Origin: Allokutzneria sp. A3M-2-11 16
GTDB lineage: Bacteria; Actinomycetota; Actinomycetes; Mycobacteriales; Pseudonocardiaceae
Length of the DNA: 64,000 nucleotides
Assembly (NCBI RefSeq): GCF_024213555.1
Contig: NZ_JANAVO010000006.1
Location: 1 to 64,000 of the forward strand
Direction: 5' to 3'
Shown: one piece after another, positions 1-8,008 of the stretch
Layout: every line of letters starts with the position of its first letter
How positions within the stretch are numbered: position 1 is the first letter of the stretch
The notes under the pieces: model-generated
Databases searched by the model: none
What the model was told of the DNA's origin: nothing
Seen by the model: only the letters and a program-made list of their open reading frames with translations
Translations under genes and position numbers: made by a program

Positions 1-91
1 GTGCCATACGCTTGTCGCGAGGGCCGGGGTTTCATCCCGTGCCCCCGGGAGGCCCAAGGGCACGCGCAAGGGGCCCCCAGGTCAAGCCGAC
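1..91 (-). repeat. TIR repeat element, copy 1 (cut by window edge)
   Basis: This is an inverted, edge-truncated copy of the repeat found complete at 6257-6369 and 22624-22735. It ends at 75-91 with the terminal repeat CCCCAGGTCAAGCCGAC, and its interior (GTGCCATACGCTT at 1-13 onward) matches the interior of the other copies read in reverse. The outer left end lies before the window. Confidence 0.85.
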
Positions 92-97
92 CCCCAG

Positions 98-193
98 GCT
101 GGAAGCCCAGCGCCACACGCTGGAAGTTCAGCCGACCCCGCCGGAAGCCCAGCCGTACCCCCGCTGGAAGCCCACGCAAGCTGGAAGCCCAGC
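98..193. repeat. Array of 14-nt hairpin repeats beside copy 1
   Basis: Variants of GCTGGAAGCCCAGC occur at 98-111, 119-132 (GCTGGAAGTTCAGC), 140-153 and 180-193, with a partial one near 163. Each is a 5-bp inverted repeat (GCTGG/CCAGC) around a 4-nt loop. The same 14-mers, read in the other orientation, lie on the equivalent side of copies 2 and 3, so the array belongs to the composite repeat. Confidence 0.8.
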
Positions 194-199
194 CAAAAG

Positions 200-1174
200 C
201 TACCCCGTCACAAACCCAGTCGACCCTCGAACAACCAAATGCGACGGCAACACGACCTCCCCCCGTCCACCCCTCAACAACAAATCAATAGCCGTCCGCC
301 CACAGTCCTCCCGAGGCGAAGCCAACGTAGTCAACGGCGGCGAACAAAAATCAGCCCCAAAAATATCGTCATACCCCACAACACTGATGTCCGAAGGCAC
401 CCGCCACCCCCGTTCCGCAAACCGACGCAACGTCCCAATCGCAAGCATGTCGTTGAACGCCACGACCGCCGTCGCGCCCCTACCAATCGCGGCGTCCGCG
501 GCGGCGGCTCCGCCGGAGACGGTGGGGGAGAACGGGCCGATGCGGGTGACCCGCATGCCGAGGCGCCCCGCGGACTCCCGCAGCGCGGCCCAGCGGTTCG
601 CGTTCGACCACGACGCGGGCGGCCCCGACAGGTAGGTGAGCGAGCGGTGGCCCAACGATGCGAGGTGCTCGACGACCTGCCGCGTGCCCTCGGTGTTGTC
701 GATGACAACGCTCGGCACTCCGGCCACCTGCTTGTTGATCAGGACTACGGCGTTTCTCCCCGCAGCGGCGCGGATGTCGGCTTCGGACTGCCGTGACGAG
801 GCGAGCACGAAGCCGTCGACCGCGCGCCCGAGCCGTTCCACGTTGTGCGTCTCGACCTCGGGGGATTCCTCGGTGTCCATCAGGATCAGGGTGTAGCCGG
901 CCGCGTTCGCCTGGCGTTCGGCGCCGCGGATGATGCCGAAGAAGAACGGGTTGGTGACGTCGGGCAGCAGTAACCCGATGGTGGTCGTCCGCCCGGACGG
1001 CAGCGCCCGCGCGAGCGGGTTCGGCCGGTAGCCGAGCCGTTCCGCGACGGCGACGATGTGCTGGCGGGTGTGGACGTTCACCCGCCGCGGGTTGGAGAAG
1101 GCGCGCGAGACGGTCGACGCGGCGACCCCTGCCTCGCGGGCCACGTCGTGGATGGTCGGCATGCGTTGTCGCAC
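200..1174 (-). CDS. LacI-family transcriptional regulator
   Basis: This 324-aa protein is a typical LacI/GalR repressor. An N-terminal helix-turn-helix reads PTIHDVAREAGVAASTVSRAF, split here as PTIHDVAREAGV then AASTVSRAF, and is followed by a periplasmic-binding-protein-like sugar-sensing domain. The GTG start at 1174 is chosen because GAGAGGGAGG lies six bases upstream; an internal ATG at 1162 is the alternative. It is divergent from the sugar-uptake operon, and a perfect palindrome between them (1225-1240) is the likely operator, so it probably represses that operon and itself until its ligand binds. The ligand is unknown. The 3' end stops just before the hairpin-repeat array. Confidence 0.95.
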   Translation of the reverse strand: MRQRMPTIHDVAREAGVAASTVSRAFSNPRRVNVHTRQHIVAVAERLGYRPNPLARALPSGRTTTIGLLLPDVTNPFFFGIIRGAERQANAAGYTLILMDTEESPEVETHNVERLGRAVDGFVLASSRQSEADIRAAAGRNAVVLINKQVAGVPSVVIDNTEGTRQVVEHLASLGHRSLTYLSGPPASWSNANRWAALRESAGRLGMRVTRIGPFSPTVSGGAAAADAAIGRGATAVVAFNDMLAIGTLRRFAERGWRVPSDISVVGYDDIFGADFCSPPLTTLASPREDCGRTAIDLLLRGGRGEVVLPSHLVVRGSTGFVTG

Positions 1175-1224
1175 ACGACACCTCCCTCTCAGGCGGAAGC
1201 TTTCTAGTGGCGCGCGGCAACTTT

Positions 1225-1240
1225 TGGCAACCGGTTGCCA
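1225..1240. promoter_or_regulatory. Probable LacI-family operator
   Basis: TGGCAACCGGTTGCCA is a perfect 16-bp palindrome with a central CG pair, the usual form of LacI/GalR operators. It sits between the divergent LacI-type gene and the binding-protein gene, 30 bases before the latter's start. Assignment to the adjacent regulator is inferred from position. Confidence 0.75.
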
Positions 1241-1269
1241 TCACCTTTCGGGCTTCCTAGCGTCGGCCC

Positions 1270-2607
1270 ATGCGGCGACGGCTCTCACTCGGACCGGTGG
1301 CACTGGGACTGGTCGCGCTGGTGCTGGCCGCCGGCGTCACCGGGTGCGCGAACGAGGACGACGACGACCTGTACGTGCTCGTCGGGACCATCGCCCAGTA
1401 CCCGGCGGAGCAGCGCGTGTGGTTGGACCGCATCGCCGCGAAGTTCCGGCAGCGCACCGGAAAGGGAATCACCTTCGACACCTACGCCAGTTCGGCCGAG
1501 GAGCAGACGAAGCTCCAGACCTCGGTGATCACCGGCACCGGCCCGGACGTGTACCAGGTCGGCACGACGTTCACCCCGGCCGGGGACGCCGCGCGCGGGT
1601 TCCAGGTGCTCGACGAGGCCGACTGGCGGCGGATCGGCGGACGTGAGCAGTTCATCCCCGCCGCGCTCGGCATGTCCGGTCCCGACGCCTCGCGCCAGGT
1701 CGCCGTACCGATGTCCACCCGCCCGTACGGCCTGGTCTACAACACCGCGAAGTTCCGCGCGGCGGGCATCTCCGCGCCGCCCCGGACCTGGGACGAGTTC
1801 GTCGAGATCGCCAAGCGCCTCACCGATCCCGGCGCCGGGGCCTACGGCACGGCGGTGGCCTACGCCGACTCGTACGACCCGTGGAAGTACGTGTGGATGT
1901 TCGCGCTCCAGAACGGCGGACACCTGATCAGCGCCGACCTGAAGCAGGCACGGCTCGACACACCCCAGACCCACGCCGCGGTCGGAGCGTTGTTCGAGCT
2001 GCTCACGAAGCACCGCGTGGTGGACCCGGACGCGGTGACCTGGAAAGCCCCGGAAGCGTTGGCAGCGTTCGGCCGCGGCGAGCTCGGGATGCTAGGCATG
2101 GTCGCGCCGACCGTGGTGCCGAGCCTGGAGAAGTCGGCGGTCAAAGGTTCCTACGCCTTCGCTCCGATGCCGTTGATCCCGTTCGGTGCGACGGAGCGTC
2201 CGCCGGGCGGTGTCGCGGCGGGTTCGATCACGTCCGGCTTCAACCTCGCGATCTCCAGTACTACCAAGAAGAAAGACCTCGCGCTGGAGTTGATCCAACT
2301 CCTCGTCAGCCCCGAAGAGCAGAAGCGGTACGCGGAGACCTTCGGCGATCTTCCCGCTACCACGCGCGCCGCCGAGGAAGTTGCCGCGTCGCGGCCCTTG
2401 CTGGCGCCGTTCTTGGCGGCGGAGCGCGCATCGGTGCCGACCGCGTTCACCGGCGCGTGGTCGGATCTCCAGCTGGCGCTGACCAACGTCGTCACGCAGT
2501 CCCTGCCCGCGCTCGCCTCGGGTGGCTACGATCCCGTTGCCGTGCGCGGCCTGCTCACGGAGGCGAACCGGAAAGTGCAGTCCTCCCTTGACCGGCAGAG
2601 GCGTTGA
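1270..2607 (+). CDS. Carbohydrate ABC transporter substrate-binding lipoprotein
   Basis: This 445-aa extracellular solute-binding protein belongs to the group 1 (CUT1) sugar-binding family. Residues 1-26 form a lipoprotein signal: an arginine-rich start, a hydrophobic stretch, and a lipobox-like GVTGC with the acylated Cys, followed by an acidic linker. The mature part has the usual fold (for example FRQRTGKGITF and TGTGPDVYQ near the N-terminus). It is the first gene of the operon and two bases separate its stop from the proposed start of the first permease. The substrate is unknown; the isomerase and oxidoreductase genes downstream suggest a sugar, cyclitol or derivative. Confidence 0.93.
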   Translation: MRRRLSLGPVALGLVALVLAAGVTGCANEDDDDLYVLVGTIAQYPAEQRVWLDRIAAKFRQRTGKGITFDTYASSAEEQTKLQTSVITGTGPDVYQVGTTFTPAGDAARGFQVLDEADWRRIGGREQFIPAALGMSGPDASRQVAVPMSTRPYGLVYNTAKFRAAGISAPPRTWDEFVEIAKRLTDPGAGAYGTAVAYADSYDPWKYVWMFALQNGGHLISADLKQARLDTPQTHAAVGALFELLTKHRVVDPDAVTWKAPEALAAFGRGELGMLGMVAPTVVPSLEKSAVKGSYAFAPMPLIPFGATERPPGGVAAGSITSGFNLAISSTTKKKDLALELIQLLVSPEEQKRYAETFGDLPATTRAAEEVAASRPLLAPFLAAERASVPTAFTGAWSDLQLALTNVVTQSLPALASGGYDPVAVRGLLTEANRKVQSSLDRQRR

Positions 2608-2608
2608 C

Positions 2609-3490
2609 GTGGGGCGAGAGCGACGGCCGCTGTGGCTGATGCTGCCGGGCGGAATCCTGCTCCTGCTCGTCGTCGGGGTGCCGTTCGCGCTGGCCGCGTG
2701 GATGGGGTTCTCCGGGCTCGACCAGTACTCGCTGCGCGAGTGGCTCCAGGCCCCGTGGGTCGGACTCGCCAACTTCGTCGAAGCGCTCGGATCGGCGGGC
2801 ATGCCGCACGCGTTGTGGCTGAGCGTGTCGTTTTCCTTGCTCACCACGGTATTCGCGGCTCCGATCGGCATAGTCGCCGCGCTCACGGTGAACGGGCGGA
2901 TGCGCGGCCGTGCTCTCGTGCGGTCGATTTACCTTGTGCCGTATGTGATTCCGCAGTTCGTCACCGCCATGTTGTGGCGGGTGATGTTGCAGCCGGACGG
3001 CGCGGTCAACCGTGCCCTGGAGTCACTGGGGTTGCCCGCCGGGCAGTGGCTCATCGGCCCGAACACCTTCTGGACGCTGGTTTTCGTCGATGTGTGGGCG
3101 TCGTGGGCGTTCATCTACATGTTGACGCTGGCGGGTCTCCAGACGATTCCCGCCGAGCAGTACGAGGCGGCCGACATGGACGGCGTGACGTGGTGGCAGA
3201 AGATCCGCTACGTGGTGCTGCCGCAGCTCCGCGGGCCGCTGAGCCTGGCGCTGCTGTTGTCGACCCTGCACCACTTCAACAACTTCACGTTGCCGTTCGT
3301 GTTGTTCGGGACGCCCGCGCCGGAGGCGGTGTCCGTGCTGCCGATCGCGATCTACCAGATCTCGTTCCAGGTCTTCCGGTTCGGGCTCGGCGCCGCGATG
3401 TCGATCCTGTCGCTGGTCGTCGTCGCCGTCCCCGCCGTGCTCTACCTGCGCAGCGTCGGCCTGATCGGGAGGCGTGACCATGAAGCGTGA
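2609..3490 (+). CDS. Sugar ABC transporter permease (MalF/LacF type)
   Basis: This is an integral membrane permease of about 293 aa with six predicted membrane segments. The cytoplasmic EAA loop that contacts the ATPase is visible (EQYEAADMDGVTWWQKIRY). The start is placed at GTG 2609, in frame and preceded by AGAGG at a good distance; a TTG at 2588 is possible. It overlaps the second permease by 11 bases, so the two are probably translationally coupled and pair as a heterodimer. No ATP-binding subunit is encoded nearby, as in many actinomycete sugar operons that share one ATPase (MsiK type). Confidence 0.92.
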   Translation: MGRERRPLWLMLPGGILLLLVVGVPFALAAWMGFSGLDQYSLREWLQAPWVGLANFVEALGSAGMPHALWLSVSFSLLTTVFAAPIGIVAALTVNGRMRGRALVRSIYLVPYVIPQFVTAMLWRVMLQPDGAVNRALESLGLPAGQWLIGPNTFWTLVFVDVWASWAFIYMLTLAGLQTIPAEQYEAADMDGVTWWQKIRYVVLPQLRGPLSLALLLSTLHHFNNFTLPFVLFGTPAPEAVSVLPIAIYQISFQVFRFGLGAAMSILSLVVVAVPAVLYLRSVGLIGRRDHEA

Positions 3491-4340
3491 TCCGCACGCG
3501 ATCCTGCCTCCGGCCGTGCGCGTCGGCGCCACGGTACTGATCACCGCGTTCGCCGCCGTGCCGGTGTTGTTCCTGCTGCTGATGTCGGTCACGCCGGACC
3601 ACGAGGTCGCGGGCGGCACGCTGTGGCCGACCCGGTTCGCCTTCGAGAACTACCTGCTGATGTGGGAGACCGTCGAGCTGACGACCGGGTTGGCCAACAG
3701 CCTGGTGATCTCGTTGCTGGCGGCGGTGATCGCGACCGTGTTCGCGGTGGGCACGGCCTACTGCCTGACCCGGTTCGTCTTCGTGGGCAGGCGCGCGTAC
3801 CTGGCGAGTCTGGTGACGCTCCAGTCGGTTCCGCACGTGATGCTGCTGTTGCCGCTGTTCATGGTCTTCGCCTCCGCGGGCGCGTACCTGGGGTTGAGCG
3901 TGGTCGGCACCAGGACCGCGATGGTGATCACCTACCTGACCTTCGCGCTGCCGCTGGCGACCTGGGTGATGGTCACCTACCTCGACAAGATCCCGAGGAC
4001 GTTGGAGGAGGCGGGCCTGATCGACGGGCTGTCGCGGTTCGGCACGCTGGTCCGGATCGTGCTCCCGCTGGCGTGGCCCGGCATGGTCGTCGCGCTCGTG
4101 TTCTCGTTCCTGAGCAGCTGGAACGACGTCGTGTTCGCCAGTGTGCTGAGCCGACCGTCCACCCGCACCGCTGCCGTCCAGCTGCACGTGTTCGCCCAGA
4201 GCGTCGAGGGCGGGGCGCTGCCGCTCTACGGGCAGCTGATGGGGGCGTCGGTGGTCAGCGCGGTGCCCGTCATCGTCCTGTACCTGGTCTTCCAACGGCA
4301 TCTCGTCAGCGGGCTGACGTCCGGCGGCGTGAAGAGCTGA
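3480..4340 (+). CDS. Sugar ABC transporter permease (MalG type)
   Basis: This second permease subunit has about 286 aa and six membrane segments, with an EAA motif (RTLEEAGLIDGLSRFGTLV) in the last cytoplasmic loop. ATG 3480 is preferred because GGGAGG at 3467-3472 lies seven bases upstream; a GTG at 3474 would be too close to it. The gene overlaps the end of the first permease and precedes the isomerase gene by 23 bases. It forms the membrane channel of the CUT1 importer with the upstream subunit. Confidence 0.92.
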   Translation: MKRDPHAILPPAVRVGATVLITAFAAVPVLFLLLMSVTPDHEVAGGTLWPTRFAFENYLLMWETVELTTGLANSLVISLLAAVIATVFAVGTAYCLTRFVFVGRRAYLASLVTLQSVPHVMLLLPLFMVFASAGAYLGLSVVGTRTAMVITYLTFALPLATWVMVTYLDKIPRTLEEAGLIDGLSRFGTLVRIVLPLAWPGMVVALVFSFLSSWNDVVFASVLSRPSTRTAAVQLHVFAQSVEGGALPLYGQLMGASVVSAVPVIVLYLVFQRHLVSGLTSGGVKS

Positions 4341-4363
4341 CCCGACTGGAGGGAAGCAGTCCT

Positions 4364-5191
4364 ATGTGGACTTTGTCCGGATTCGCCGACGAGATCTCGC
4401 CCGAGCTGGACGTGCAGTGCCGCGTGCTGCGCGAGCTCGGCGTCGGTCACGTCGAGTTCCGCAGCGCCTGGGACACCAATGTGCTCGACCTCGACGACGT
4501 CGAGCTGGAGCTGGTGCGGGAGACGTTGTCGCGCAACGAGCTCGCCGTGTCCTCCATCGGCTCGCCGATCGGCAAGATCGGGGTGCGCGACGACTTCGAG
4601 GAGCACCTGCTCCGGCTGGACCGGGCGCTGCACGTGGCGAAGGTCCTGGCGGCGCCGTACATCCGGATCTTCTCGTTCTTCCTGCCCGCCGCCGACGACC
4701 CCGCCGCGCACCGCGACGAGGTGCTTCGTCGCATGACCCGGATCGCCGAGCGCGCCACCGGCCACGGCGTGATCCTGCTGCACGAGAACGAGAAGAGCAT
4801 CTACGGCGACACTCCGGAGCGTTGCCTTGACGTCGTGGAAAGCGTGGGGTCGCCGTCGCTGCGCCTGGCCTGGGACGCGGCGAACTTCGTCCAATGTGGA
4901 GTCCGGCCGTACACCGACGGCTACCGGCTGCTCCGCCCGCACGTGGAGTACGTGCAGATCAAGGACGCGATCATGAAGACCGGCGAGGTCGTGCCCGCGG
5001 GCCACGGCGACGGCGAGGTCGCCGAGACCGTGCGAGCGCTGCGCGAGGACGGCTTCGACGGGTTCTTCTCCCTCGAACCGCACCTGATCGCGGCCGGGCC
5101 GATGGGCGGCTTCAGCGGACCGCAGCTGTACGGCGTCGCGCACCGCGCCTTCACCGACCTGCTCACCAACGAGGGGATCGACTACCGATGA
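4364..5191 (+). CDS. Sugar phosphate isomerase/epimerase-like TIM barrel protein
   Basis: This 275-aa protein belongs to the AP-endonuclease-2 / xylose-isomerase-like TIM barrel family. Family features include the opening LSGFADEISPELD, the acidic metal-ligand stretch LLHENEKSIYGDTPE, the AWDAANF segment, and a C-terminal FFSLEPHL strand. These proteins isomerise or epimerise sugars and cyclitols using a divalent metal. The ATG has GGAGGG upstream (4350-4355 region). It overlaps the following oxidoreductase gene by four bases (ATGA), so both are likely steps in breaking down the substrate taken up by the transporter. The exact reaction is not known. Confidence 0.88.
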   Translation: MWTLSGFADEISPELDVQCRVLRELGVGHVEFRSAWDTNVLDLDDVELELVRETLSRNELAVSSIGSPIGKIGVRDDFEEHLLRLDRALHVAKVLAAPYIRIFSFFLPAADDPAAHRDEVLRRMTRIAERATGHGVILLHENEKSIYGDTPERCLDVVESVGSPSLRLAWDAANFVQCGVRPYTDGYRLLRPHVEYVQIKDAIMKTGEVVPAGHGDGEVAETVRALREDGFDGFFSLEPHLIAAGPMGGFSGPQLYGVAHRAFTDLLTNEGIDYR

Positions 5192-6180
5192 GCATGCGAT
5201 TCGCGATCATCGGCTGCGGCGTCATCGGAGTGCAGCACGCCGCCGCCATCGCCGCGCTGCCCGACCGCGCCACCCTCGTGCTCGCCGTCGACCCGGTGGT
5301 CGAGCGCGCGCGAGCGCTGGGTGCGGAATGGACCACCTCGGTCGAAGAAGCATTGGCGCGCCCCGACATCGACGCCGTCGCAGTGTGCACTCCGAGCGGC
5401 ACGCACGCCGATCTCGCCGTCGCCGCCCTGGAAGCCGGAAAGCACGTCGTCATCGAGAAACCGCTCGACGTGAACGTCTCCGCCGTCGCGCGGGTCGCCG
5501 CTGCCCAGAAGCGCGCGGGCCGCACTGTCACCGTGATCAGCCAGCATCGCTTCGACCCGTCCAGCCAGGCTGTGTACCGGGCGATCCAGGACGGTCGCTT
5601 CGGCCGCATCACCTCCGGCGTCGCCAGCGTCGCGTGGTGGCGCGGTCAGGACTACTACGACTCCGGGGCATGGCGTGGCACGTGGGAGCTCGACGGTGGT
5701 GGAGCGCTGATGAACCAGAGCATCCATACGATTGATCTATTGGTGTGGATGCTGGGCGAGCCGGTCGAGGTCTTCGCGTGGTCCGCGTGCCTGGCCCACA
5801 CCGGCATCGAGGTCGAGGACACGGCAGTGGCGAACGTGCGTTTCGCGAGTGGTGCGCTTGGGGTGATCCATGGGACCACTGCGGCTTATCCGGGGTTGAG
5901 CGCGCGGCTTCAGGTGCACGGGTCCTTGGGGTCGGCGGTGATCGACAATGATGCGTTGACCTATTTTGGTGATGCGGAGGTGGCTGGTAGGAGTTCGGTT
6001 GGGGCGGGATCTGATCCGGCTGCGTTGTCGGATGTGCATATTGAGCAGTATCGGGACTTTTTGGGTGCGGTGGAGGAGGGGCGGGAGCCGTTGGTGACTG
6101 TGGGGGAGGGTGGGCGGACGTTGGGGGTGGTTTGTGCGATTTATGAGTCTGTGCGGAGTGGGCGGCCGGTTTTGTTGTAG
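5188..6180 (+). CDS. Gfo/Idh/MocA-family NAD(P)-dependent oxidoreductase
   Basis: This 330-aa dehydrogenase has an N-terminal Rossmann fold (IIGCGVIGVQHAAAI), the conserved family lysine region VIEKPLDVN, and a C-terminal alpha/beta substrate domain with GGALMNQSIHTIDLL, whose His and Asp fit the usual catalytic pair. Such enzymes oxidise a sugar or inositol hydroxyl group. The ATG overlaps the stop of the isomerase gene. It is the last gene of the carbohydrate operon, and composite repeat copy 2 begins just after its stop codon. Confidence 0.92.
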   Translation: MSMRFAIIGCGVIGVQHAAAIAALPDRATLVLAVDPVVERARALGAEWTTSVEEALARPDIDAVAVCTPSGTHADLAVAALEAGKHVVIEKPLDVNVSAVARVAAAQKRAGRTVTVISQHRFDPSSQAVYRAIQDGRFGRITSGVASVAWWRGQDYYDSGAWRGTWELDGGGALMNQSIHTIDLLVWMLGEPVEVFAWSACLAHTGIEVEDTAVANVRFASGALGVIHGTTAAYPGLSARLQVHGSLGSAVIDNDALTYFGDAEVAGRSSVGAGSDPAALSDVHIEQYRDFLGAVEEGREPLVTVGEGGRTLGVVCAIYESVRSGRPVLL

Positions 6181-6203
6181 CTTTCGGGTTTCCGGCTTGT
6201 GTG

Positions 6204-6234
6204 GCTGTGCTTCCAGCGGGGCTGGGCTTCCAAC
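6204..6234. repeat. 14-nt hairpin repeats beside copy 2
   Basis: Two copies occur: GCTGTGCTTCCAGC at 6204-6217 and GCTGGGCTTCCAAC at 6221-6234. They precede repeat copy 2 in the same relative position as the larger arrays beside copies 1 and 3. The rest of 6181-6488 holds the repeat and the upstream region of the HNH gene. Confidence 0.75.
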
Positions 6235-6256
6235 TTGCGCCGGTACCAGCGGTGGA

Positions 6257-6369
6257 GTCGGCTTGACCTGGGGGCCCCTTGCGCGTGCCCTTGGGCCTCT
6301 CGGGGGCACGGGATGAAACCCCGGCCCTCGCGACAAGCGTATGGCACGCGCACCCCAGGTAAAGCCGAC
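6257..6369 (+). repeat. TIR repeat element, copy 2 (complete, 113 bp)
   Basis: The element is bounded by GTCGGCTTGACCTGGGG (6257-6273) and CCCCAGGTAAAGCCGAC (6353-6369), which are inverted repeats of each other with one mismatch. The interior contains a second inverted repeat (GCGTGCC/GGCACG) and is nearly identical to copy 3. No coding potential of its own is seen. It lies 120 bases before a DUF222-HNH gene in the same orientation. Confidence 0.88.
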
Positions 6370-6488
6370 CCCGATTTCCAGCGGCGGCCTGCTGTTTCGC
6401 TGGGGTTGCGTTGTTTTGGCTTTTCGGGCGCCTGGGAATTCACCCTGTAGGGCCATGATCGACTATTATTACGCGATAGAATGGGGAC

Positions 6489-7607
6489 ATGTTTCCTGTA
6501 GATCCCGACCACTATTTGAGGGTCATGTTCACCGCGATGGGGAAAGCCTCAGCGGACTTCGCGGTCGCGTTGATCGACTACGTGTCTCGGCTTGAGTTGT
6601 GTGATCGTGAGTTTGCCGAGGAAATCCTCATGCGACTGTTGGCGGTCTCGAAGACGAAGGCCGCCCGGCTGTTGCAACGCGCAGAGGATTTGACCGGTCG
6701 CCCGGTGGTGTTGCGGGCGCTGGCCGAAGGCCGCGTCGACGAGGGCAAAGCGTTGATGATCGTCGATCTGCTCTCCACTCTGTCTGCTGTGCACGCAGCG
6801 ATCGCTGAAGAGGACTTCCTCGCTTTCGCTGAGACGCACGACTACACCGCGACTCGTCGGCATGCGGTGCGGTTCATCGACAAGCTGGACCCGAAGGCTG
6901 CTGAGCGTCGCCATAAGGAGAAGCGCAAGGCGAGGTTGGTGGAGAAGATCCCCCAAGATGACGGCATGTGCCTGCTGCGGATGTTCTTCCCCGCCCTGCA
7001 AGCCTCGTTGATCTACGACCGGATCGACCGCATCGCTAGAGCCCTGCCCAAGGACCACCGCACCCTCGACCAGAAGCGGGCCGATGTGACGATGGATGTG
7101 TTGATGGGTAAGGAAACCGGGGCACCCCAAGGCCAGGTCACCGTCTACCTGACCATGCCCATGGGTTCGTTCCTCGGTCTCAGCGACGAGCCCGCGATCC
7201 TGCACGGCTACGGGCCGTTGCCTGCGAAGATCGCCAGGGATGTGGCGGCGAACGGGATCTGGAAGCGCATCCTGACCGACCCGGTGACCGGGATCGCTGA
7301 GGACGTGACGACGTATCGGCCGTCTGCGAAGCAGCGGGAGTTGATCCACGTCCGCTACCCCACCTGCACCGCGATCGGCTGCAACCGACCCGCACACCGT
7401 TGCGATCTCGATCACTGCTGCCCCTTCGACGGGACAAACACCACGGTCGACAATCTGCGGCCGAAGTGCAGACGGCATCACCGGATGAAGCACGAATCCA
7501 ACTGGAAGTGCGAGAACCTGCCGGACGGTCGGCACGTGTGGACGACACCGAACGGGAAGACCGCCGAAACCGAGGCCGAGCCGATCGCGGAACCGGCACC
7601 CTTCTAG
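6489..7607 (+). CDS. DUF222 / HNH endonuclease domain protein (13E12 family), first copy
   Basis: This 372-aa protein has an N-terminal helical DUF222 region (about residues 1-250) and a C-terminal HNH nuclease motif with its zinc-site cysteines and histidines: CTAIGCNRPAHRCDLDH, then NLRPKCRRHHRMKH. Such genes are common multi-copy genes in actinobacteria, including the REP13E12 repeats of Mycobacterium; their biological role is not settled. A TAGAAT at 6477-6482 ends six bases before the ATG, so the transcript may be leaderless; the -35 region is weak. A repeat element lies directly upstream. The protein is only distantly similar to the second copy at 22853. Confidence 0.9.
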   Translation: MFPVDPDHYLRVMFTAMGKASADFAVALIDYVSRLELCDREFAEEILMRLLAVSKTKAARLLQRAEDLTGRPVVLRALAEGRVDEGKALMIVDLLSTLSAVHAAIAEEDFLAFAETHDYTATRRHAVRFIDKLDPKAAERRHKEKRKARLVEKIPQDDGMCLLRMFFPALQASLIYDRIDRIARALPKDHRTLDQKRADVTMDVLMGKETGAPQGQVTVYLTMPMGSFLGLSDEPAILHGYGPLPAKIARDVAANGIWKRILTDPVTGIAEDVTTYRPSAKQRELIHVRYPTCTAIGCNRPAHRCDLDHCCPFDGTNTTVDNLRPKCRRHHRMKHESNWKCENLPDGRHVWTTPNGKTAETEAEPIAEPAPF

Positions 7608-7641
7608 TACTCCAGCCGCCCTAAAGAGTATCGCAGATGTC

Positions 7642-7830
7642 TCACATGTACTCGAAGTACCGGTCGTCCCAGTACGCCTTTCCCAGCTCATCGTCGTCGT
7701 CTTCGTCCAGTTCGCCAGCGGCCCTGAGCACCGCCACGAACTCCCGGGGCAGGCGCGCGTCGCCGCTGGGTGCACCCTCCCCGCCACTCATGTGCGCGGT
7801 GACGAAAAACCTGCCGAAATTGCTCATCAT
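7642..7830 (-). CDS. Small acidic protein, unknown
   Basis: This is a proposed 62-aa protein starting MMSNFGRFFVTAHM and ending in an acidic and aromatic tail (DEDDDDELGKAYWDDRYFEYM). Its first ATG overlaps the stop of the preceding small reading frame (ATGA), which suggests translational coupling. The charged composition differs from a random GC-rich frame. It matches no family I know. It lies between the HNH gene and the divergent TPR protein. Confidence 0.45.
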   Translation of the reverse strand: MMSNFGRFFVTAHMSGGEGAPSGDARLPREFVAVLRAAGELDEDDDDELGKAYWDDRYFEYM

Positions 7831-7976
7831 GCGAAACAGTCCCGCGAAGCATCCCGGTCGAAATCCGCGGGGCGTTCCAGGTTGCGGAAGTCGGGGTCGT
7901 CGTGCTCCCGCAGGAGCGCCCGGACCTGGTCCGTCGAGAGCATGTAGTGCCCTTCGGTCAGTTCCTGGCCGATCAC
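7827..7976 (-). CDS. Very small protein upstream of the acidic protein, unknown
   Basis: This 49-codon frame includes LSTDQVRALLREHDD and PADFDRDASRDCFA and overlaps the next small gene by four bases. The GTG at 7976 has no spaced ribosome binding site. An internal ATG at 7943, giving 38 aa, has GAAGGG six bases upstream and may be the true start. Codon choice looks protein-like. The divergent TPR protein starts 32 bases away, so the two sides may share regulation. Function is unknown. Confidence 0.4.
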   Translation of the reverse strand: MIGQELTEGHYMLSTDQVRALLREHDDPDFRNLERPADFDRDASRDCFA

Positions 7977-8008
7977 CCTGATGAGACGGTGGCGGCAGAG
8001 TCGAGCTC

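Noticed and set aside
98-193. CRISPR array
   Set aside because: The repeat unit is only 14 nt, spacing is irregular, there are no unique spacers of constant length and no cas genes.
1-291. Forward reading frames across the repeat at the window start
   Set aside because: The same translated text appears wherever the repeat occurs and in several frames; it reflects repeated DNA, not a conserved protein.
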